Assembly: GCA_910585405.1 (NCBI GenBank)
Contig: CAJUDO010000001.1
Span: 160,089-224,088 of the forward strand
Direction: 5' to 3'
Length of the DNA stretch: 64,000 nt
Origin: an uncultured Peptococcaceae bacterium
Lineage (GTDB): Bacteria > Bacillota > Peptococcia > Peptococcales > Peptococcaceae
Both the position numbers and the translations under genes were made by a program. This document shows, in pieces, positions 60,596 through 64,000 of the stretch. The notes under the pieces were generated by a model that was not told where the DNA came from, did no database searches, and worked only from the letters and a program-made list of their open reading frames with translations. Numbering within the stretch: position 1 is the first letter of the stretch; every line of letters begins with the position of its first letter.

Positions 60596-62733
60596 TACAC
60601 TCCCTCGCTTTCCTGCAAGACTGCAATTTTTTCGGAAAGGGATTTCTCCAGTTCCATAAACTGGGCCAACAAATCATCTGCTTTTTCCGGCTCCTTGTAC
60701 TCGTAGAAGAATCGGGTAAACGGGAATTCTGCGCCCAGTTTTTCCTTGTTGGTGGCACTCTCCTTTTTCTCCGGGTCAAATTCATAGGCCCAGATAGCGT
60801 CGGGCACATGGGGATAGACTTCCCTCTGAAAATATTCCTCCGGGTCCTGGGTGAGTTTGATAATCTCGGTGTCTTTGGTGGTGGTATCCTTGATAATTTC
60901 GCCTTTGCGGTCTTTCTGCACCACGGCGGTTTTGTCCATCACCGCCAGCACCATGGCAATGCCAGTCAAACGGCTGGCAGACATACCATCAACCTTACCC
61001 AACAGCGATTTCAGATACTTTTCGAACTCTCCGTAATCCATAAACACACGGTCAGAGCGGTTGGCTTCCAGAATATTCAATACATCTGTCACAAACTGCT
61101 GGCCTGCCAGATATTTCTGGTATTTCTTCTCATCAGCAGCACTGCGGGGGGTCATCTCTTTCAACTGCTCAAAATCCGTCTCATTGAAAATGCTGGAATT
61201 GCTGGTGAAGTAGCTGCTGGTCCGCAGCCGCTCGATGCTTTCCTCATCCAGCACACCCCGGCGCTGCAACGGCTGATAAACCGCATACTCCTTGTACATA
61301 AACTCCTCGTTGGGGAAAATCTTGCAATACTTGTTCTCCTCAAAATTGGAATACAACTCCGTAATTTTCTTCATGCTTTCCCGGTCAATTTCCCGGCGTT
61401 TTTTGCCCAAAGATTTGCGCAGTGGCTTCCACATATCTACTGCATTGATCAGCTGCACCTTTCCACGGCGGTCGGGGCGCTTGTTGCGAGACAAAATGAA
61501 GATATAAATGCCAATGTCAGTGTTATAGAAAAGCTGGGTAGGCAGGGCAATGATAGCTTCAATCAAATCTTCCTCCAGCATCCAGCGTCGAATCTGGCTC
61601 TCGCCGCTGGTGGTTCCACCGGAGAAGAGAGGGGAACCATTGGTAATGATTGCTGCACGCCCATTTTTCTCATCCAGTTTATTGATGGCATGCTGCATAA
61701 ACAGCAGTTGGGCGTCACCAGTCCCGGGCAGGCCGTGCTCAAATCGTCCGCCCTTCTTGTTCTCCTTACGGACTTCCTTTTCCTGTCCTTCCGGTGCATC
61801 TTTGCCGCCCCAGGGAGTACCAAAGGGAGGATTCATAATCACCAATCGCATCTTCTGATCCGGGAAGCAGTCTGTTTTCAGGGTGTTGGCCTCCTCATCA
61901 CCTATGATGTTTTTCACGTCCTGCCCTTTGATAAGCATATCTGCCAAACAAATGGCGTAGGATTCAGGGTTGATTTCCTGTCCAAACAGGCGCACATCGA
62001 CGAAGGGATTTTTACGGCGGAGGAAATCATAGGTAGTGGAAAGCATACCTCCCGAACCACAGGCGGCATCCAATACGGTGGCGATCTTACCTTCATCAGT
62101 CAGCAGGTCATTACAGCCCTCTGCCAGCAGCACATTGACCATTAGACGAATTACTTCACGGGGCGTATAGTGATCACCGGCCTCAGCATTTTCAGAGAAA
62201 CGGCGAATAATATCCTCGAAAATATAGCCCATCTTCATGCTATCCACATGCTCTGGGTATAAATCCAGTTTCGGATCCGAAAATTTTTTAACCACATTGT
62301 AAAGGCGGTTGCTCTTGTCCATCTTGTCAATCTGGGTACTGAATTTCAACAGTTTTTCCAATATCAGCTGGATATTGGCGGAAAAGCCTTCGATATAGGA
62401 TTTCAGGTTGGTCGCAATGTTGCCGGGGTCATCCAGAAGGCGTTTAAGGGTAAATTCACTGGTATTATAAAAGGGATATTTGGAAACTTGGCAAAGAAGC
62501 GCAGCCGGAAGGTTCGGATTCTGTTTGTGTCTTTCCACAACTGCATCTTTCGTAGCCTCTAAAGCGCACTCAAATCGGCGGATAATGACCATGGGAATAA
62601 TTACATCTTTATACTTGTCCGAGGTGTAAGCGCCACGGAGCGAATTGGCAATAGACCAAACTAAACCAACTTCCTTACTTACATCGATGGAAGTGTCATC
62701 AAACATAACTTCGTAAAAATACTTGTCTCTCAT
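60595..62733 (-). CDS. hsdM: Type I restriction enzyme DNA methyltransferase subunit
   Basis: 712 residues, N6-adenine methyltransferase. SAM motif I LDAACGSGGM (221-230) and catalytic NPPF (301-304), with HYTPREVIRLMVNVL before. Longer than the roughly 500 residues of classical HsdM, because of an extended C-terminal part (about 480-712, ending in a coiled coil). It forms the modification enzyme with HsdS. The start overlaps the end of the HTH gene by 4 bases. Confidence 0.95.
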   Translation of the reverse strand: MRDKYFYEVMFDDTSIDVSKEVGLVWSIANSLRGAYTSDKYKDVIIPMVIIRRFECALEATKDAVVERHKQNPNLPAALLCQVSKYPFYNTSEFTLKRLLDDPGNIATNLKSYIEGFSANIQLILEKLLKFSTQIDKMDKSNRLYNVVKKFSDPKLDLYPEHVDSMKMGYIFEDIIRRFSENAEAGDHYTPREVIRLMVNVLLAEGCNDLLTDEGKIATVLDAACGSGGMLSTTYDFLRRKNPFVDVRLFGQEINPESYAICLADMLIKGQDVKNIIGDEEANTLKTDCFPDQKMRLVIMNPPFGTPWGGKDAPEGQEKEVRKENKKGGRFEHGLPGTGDAQLLFMQHAINKLDEKNGRAAIITNGSPLFSGGTTSGESQIRRWMLEEDLIEAIIALPTQLFYNTDIGIYIFILSRNKRPDRRGKVQLINAVDMWKPLRKSLGKKRREIDRESMKKITELYSNFEENKYCKIFPNEEFMYKEYAVYQPLQRRGVLDEESIERLRTSSYFTSNSSIFNETDFEQLKEMTPRSAADEKKYQKYLAGQQFVTDVLNILEANRSDRVFMDYGEFEKYLKSLLGKVDGMSASRLTGIAMVLAVMDKTAVVQKDRKGEIIKDTTTKDTEIIKLTQDPEEYFQREVYPHVPDAIWAYEFDPEKKESATNKEKLGAEFPFTRFFYEYKEPEKADDLLAQFMELEKSLSEKIAVLQESEGV

Positions 62734-63152
62734 TTTATGGGTTCTCCTTCTCTATTCTCTTGAAAAGACGCAAACAGGGTATCAACACTTTTCATCTGAT
62801 CAGGGGTCAGATTACAGTTTTCCAGTTTTCTTATCGCATCTACTAAATCCTTGTTCTGTGTGATGGTTCGGCAAACATCCGGCGGAGGAACTTTTCGAAT
62901 TGCCATATACAGACGATCCATACGCTGACGTGTCTGTAAATCCGGCTTTAGCTCCTTAATCAGCTTGTCATAGACCTCTGCTGTTGGAGCATTGACACCG
63001 TCTTCTATATATTTCATGTTGGAAGGCGCTAACTCAACAGCCTTGGCAAGTTGGCGTTGACTCATATCTGTTCCACGGCATCGAACGATTAGAGCTCCAA
63101 GGTTCTTTTTAGATCTTTCTGTTGTTTTATCAGCAGCCACTTTTCGAGGCAA
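62730..63152 (-). CDS. HTH (XRE-type) regulator of the type I RM operon
   Basis: 140 residues when started at TTG 63152, which has the excellent site AAAGGAGG 7 bases before it; an ATG at 63173 has none. XRE helix-turn-helix: LGALIVRCRGTDMSQRQLAK, then AVELAPSNMKYIEDGVNAPT. The C-terminal helical part is unfamiliar. It sits first in the RM operon. A 9-bp-arm palindrome right upstream is a plausible binding site, so it may hold back restriction during establishment as C proteins do in type II systems. Confidence 0.75.
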   Translation of the reverse strand: MPRKVAADKTTERSKKNLGALIVRCRGTDMSQRQLAKAVELAPSNMKYIEDGVNAPTAEVYDKLIKELKPDLQTRQRMDRLYMAIRKVPPPDVCRTITQNKDLVDAIRKLENCNLTPDQMKSVDTLFASFQENREGEPIK

Positions 63153-63173
63153 TTCAGCACCTCCTTTCTCCAT

Positions 63174-63201
63174 TTGTTCTATATTCTATAACATAGAACA
63201 A
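63174..63201. promoter_or_regulatory. Palindromic operator upstream of the RM operon
   Basis: TTGTTCTAT (63174-63182) and ATAGAACAA (63193-63201), a perfect 9-bp inverted repeat overlapping the -10 edge and transcription start. Confidence 0.6.
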
Positions 63202-63230
63202 GTATAATACATTAATTGATGATTCGTCAA
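63201..63230 (-). promoter_or_regulatory. Promoter of the type I RM operon
   Basis: Minus strand TTGACG, 18 bases, TATACT, about 50 bases before the TTG start. Confidence 0.65.
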
Positions 63231-63250
63231 GTTATGAAACTTTTTTGAAA

Positions 63251-63286
63251 TAAGAATCCTCTATCACAACTGAGTGATTCTTTTTG
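63251..63286 (+). terminator. Terminator-like hairpin before the right repeat
   Basis: AAGAATC / GATTCTT with TTTTTG, placed relative to the repeat much like the terminator before the left copy. Confidence 0.4.
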
Positions 63287-63292
63287 AAAATC

Positions 63293-63346
63293 GCACCGGC
63301 CATTCAGACTGGTGCCCATGGATTATCTTCGATTTAAGTCAAAGCA
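63293..63346. repeat. 54-bp direct repeat, right copy
   Basis: Second copy of the element at 56212-56265, 52 of 54 bases identical, in the same orientation. It lies upstream of the RM operon promoter, so the two copies bracket the whole system. Confidence 0.9.
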
Positions 63347-63632
63347 CGGTCAACTTTCTCTCCAATATCTATTCCGCAAAAACTTTTTCCCCAAGGCATT
63401 CCATCGAGAAAAAAATCCTTCGGGGTTTCCTCAATTTGCAAAAATAACTCAACAAAAAAACATAAAAACCAGTGGTTTCCCAATGAAAAACCACTGGTTT
63501 CGCAAACAGAAACCTGATGTAGATGTAAATGTAGATGTGAATGTAAATGTAAATGTTGATGTAGATGTATATGTGAGTGGTGGTGATGTCTTCTTCTCAC
63601 CACCACCACATAACTACTTAATTCCTCAGTAA
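63347..63632 (+). pseudogene. Probable remnant of a replication-type gene with an Asp/Asn-Val repeat
   Basis: A plus frame with KNPSGFPQFAKITQQ and KTSGFPMKNHWFRKQKPDVD, then 16 further alternating Asp/Asn-Val residues and a short tail. Such alternating DV runs occur in linkers of phage replisome organisers (from memory; not proven here). No domain, SD or proper start is seen, and the start of the frame lies inside the repeat. A hairpin AAACCAGTGGTTT / AAACCACTGGTTT lies at 63466-63500. Confidence 0.3.
63518..63575. repeat. Degenerate hexanucleotide tandem repeat
   Basis: About nine degenerate units of GATGTA/AATGTA with one-base variation, followed by a GTGGTG / CACCAC hairpin (63576-63608). 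Confidence 0.7.
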
Positions 63633-63960
63633 CAGCGCGCGGGTGTAAAAACAGTGGTGCTGGTGGTGATGAGGACGACGAAACCCCATGCCCATAAAAA
63701 TCCGAAAATGCCGCTTTTTCGAATAATGCGGCACAGTGGAAACGCTAACTTCCACAAAGCATGGTACACTGTAAAGTAGCAAAATTATGCAACTTTTTCA
63801 AATCACATTCCCAACAAGTAGCGAATTTCTGCAATTTTCTTCAAAAAAGCAAAATGTGTATATTCCTACATTTTGTTGCGGTAAAACAACATTTAAGACC
63901 GTTAAACTTACACTTAACACCGTATAAACAACAGTTTTTCTTAACTTTTGTCAATTAGAC
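63633..63960. other. AT-rich stretch without recognised genes
   Basis: Contains a degenerate pair of about 30-bp direct repeats (63774-63803 and 63818-63848, pattern GTAGC..AATT..TGCAA.TTT) and no credible ORF. Confidence 0.35.
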
Positions 63961-63964
63961 TGCT

Positions 63965-63994
63965 TTGCATCTTTTTGCCCCAATCTGCTATACT
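63965..63994 (+). promoter_or_regulatory. Possible promoter at the right window edge
   Basis: TTGCAT, 18 bases, TATACT on the plus strand; the downstream gene is outside the window. Confidence 0.4.
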
Positions 63995-64000
63995 TGCCAC

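Noticed and set aside
63518..63575. CRISPR array
   Set aside because: The repeat unit is 6 bases and has no spacers; it is a simple tandem repeat.
63761..63958. 65-codon plus frame near the right edge
   Set aside because: Contains degenerate direct repeats and no SD; nothing supports translation.

Overview
The window looks like a chromosomal segment of a Gram-positive-lineage anaerobe (Bacillota), most likely Negativicutes or Clostridia. This is inferred from gene content: the spore germination protease gpr (partial, left edge), spoVS beside ymdB and rny, the sepF/yggT/ylmH/divIVA/ileS division cluster, ftsK-rodZ-rimO-pgsA-pgpA, and a 2-hydroxyacyl-CoA dehydratase activase pair typical of obligate anaerobes. 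There are no rRNAs, CRISPR arrays or intact insertion sequences. One tRNA gene is present (Arg, anticodon CCG).

Layout. 1-8.5 kb: gpr 3' end, a BlaI-type regulator, a DUF5662 protein, a thioredoxin-like protein, tyrA-recG, then a glycine betaine/choline-type ABC transporter operon with a PPOX-family flavoprotein. 8.6-15 kb: a two-gene version of the large dehydratase-activase protein, then an aldo/keto reductase divergent from a LysR regulator. 15-23 kb: rny, a candidate 6S-like small RNA, a GyrI-like protein, spoVS-ymdB with an LRAT-fold protein, an MtnA/class II aldolase fusion and a DEAD-box RNA helicase. 23-29 kb: an accessory stretch with two paralogous AAA/DUF4143 ATPases around a glutaredoxin, a GNAT-toxin-like pair, an Rrf2 regulator and a serine-recombinase homologue that lacks its catalytic serine. 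28.9-38.9 kb: a surface polysaccharide locus. Its core (pyruvyltransferase, GT2-HAD fusion, ABC exporter, GT2) is strikingly AT-rich, while its edges (galU, a GT4) are ordinary. 39-55 kb: a DUF1540 peptide, an AEC transporter, and the conserved translation, division and phospholipid genes, almost all on the minus strand. 55-64 kb: tRNA-Arg, a PHP-family histidinol phosphatase, and a complete type I restriction-modification operon with its own HTH regulator. A near-identical 54-bp direct repeat lies on each side of that operon. The right end carries only remnants, including an Asp/Asn-Val hexanucleotide repeat.

How the parts work together. The 44-48 kb genes form one division and membrane operon with tightly coupled, often overlapping stop/start codons. 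The transporter, polysaccharide and restriction operons are each self-contained. The most unusual items are the candidate 6S-like RNA at 16704-16896, the repeat-flanked and apparently self-regulated type I RM island, the dead-recombinase/Rrf2 neighbourhood with a palindrome over the Rrf2 promoter, the GNAT pair with an unfamiliar partner, and a shared FLARDGY-containing domain that occurs both alone and fused to GT2-HAD in the polysaccharide locus.
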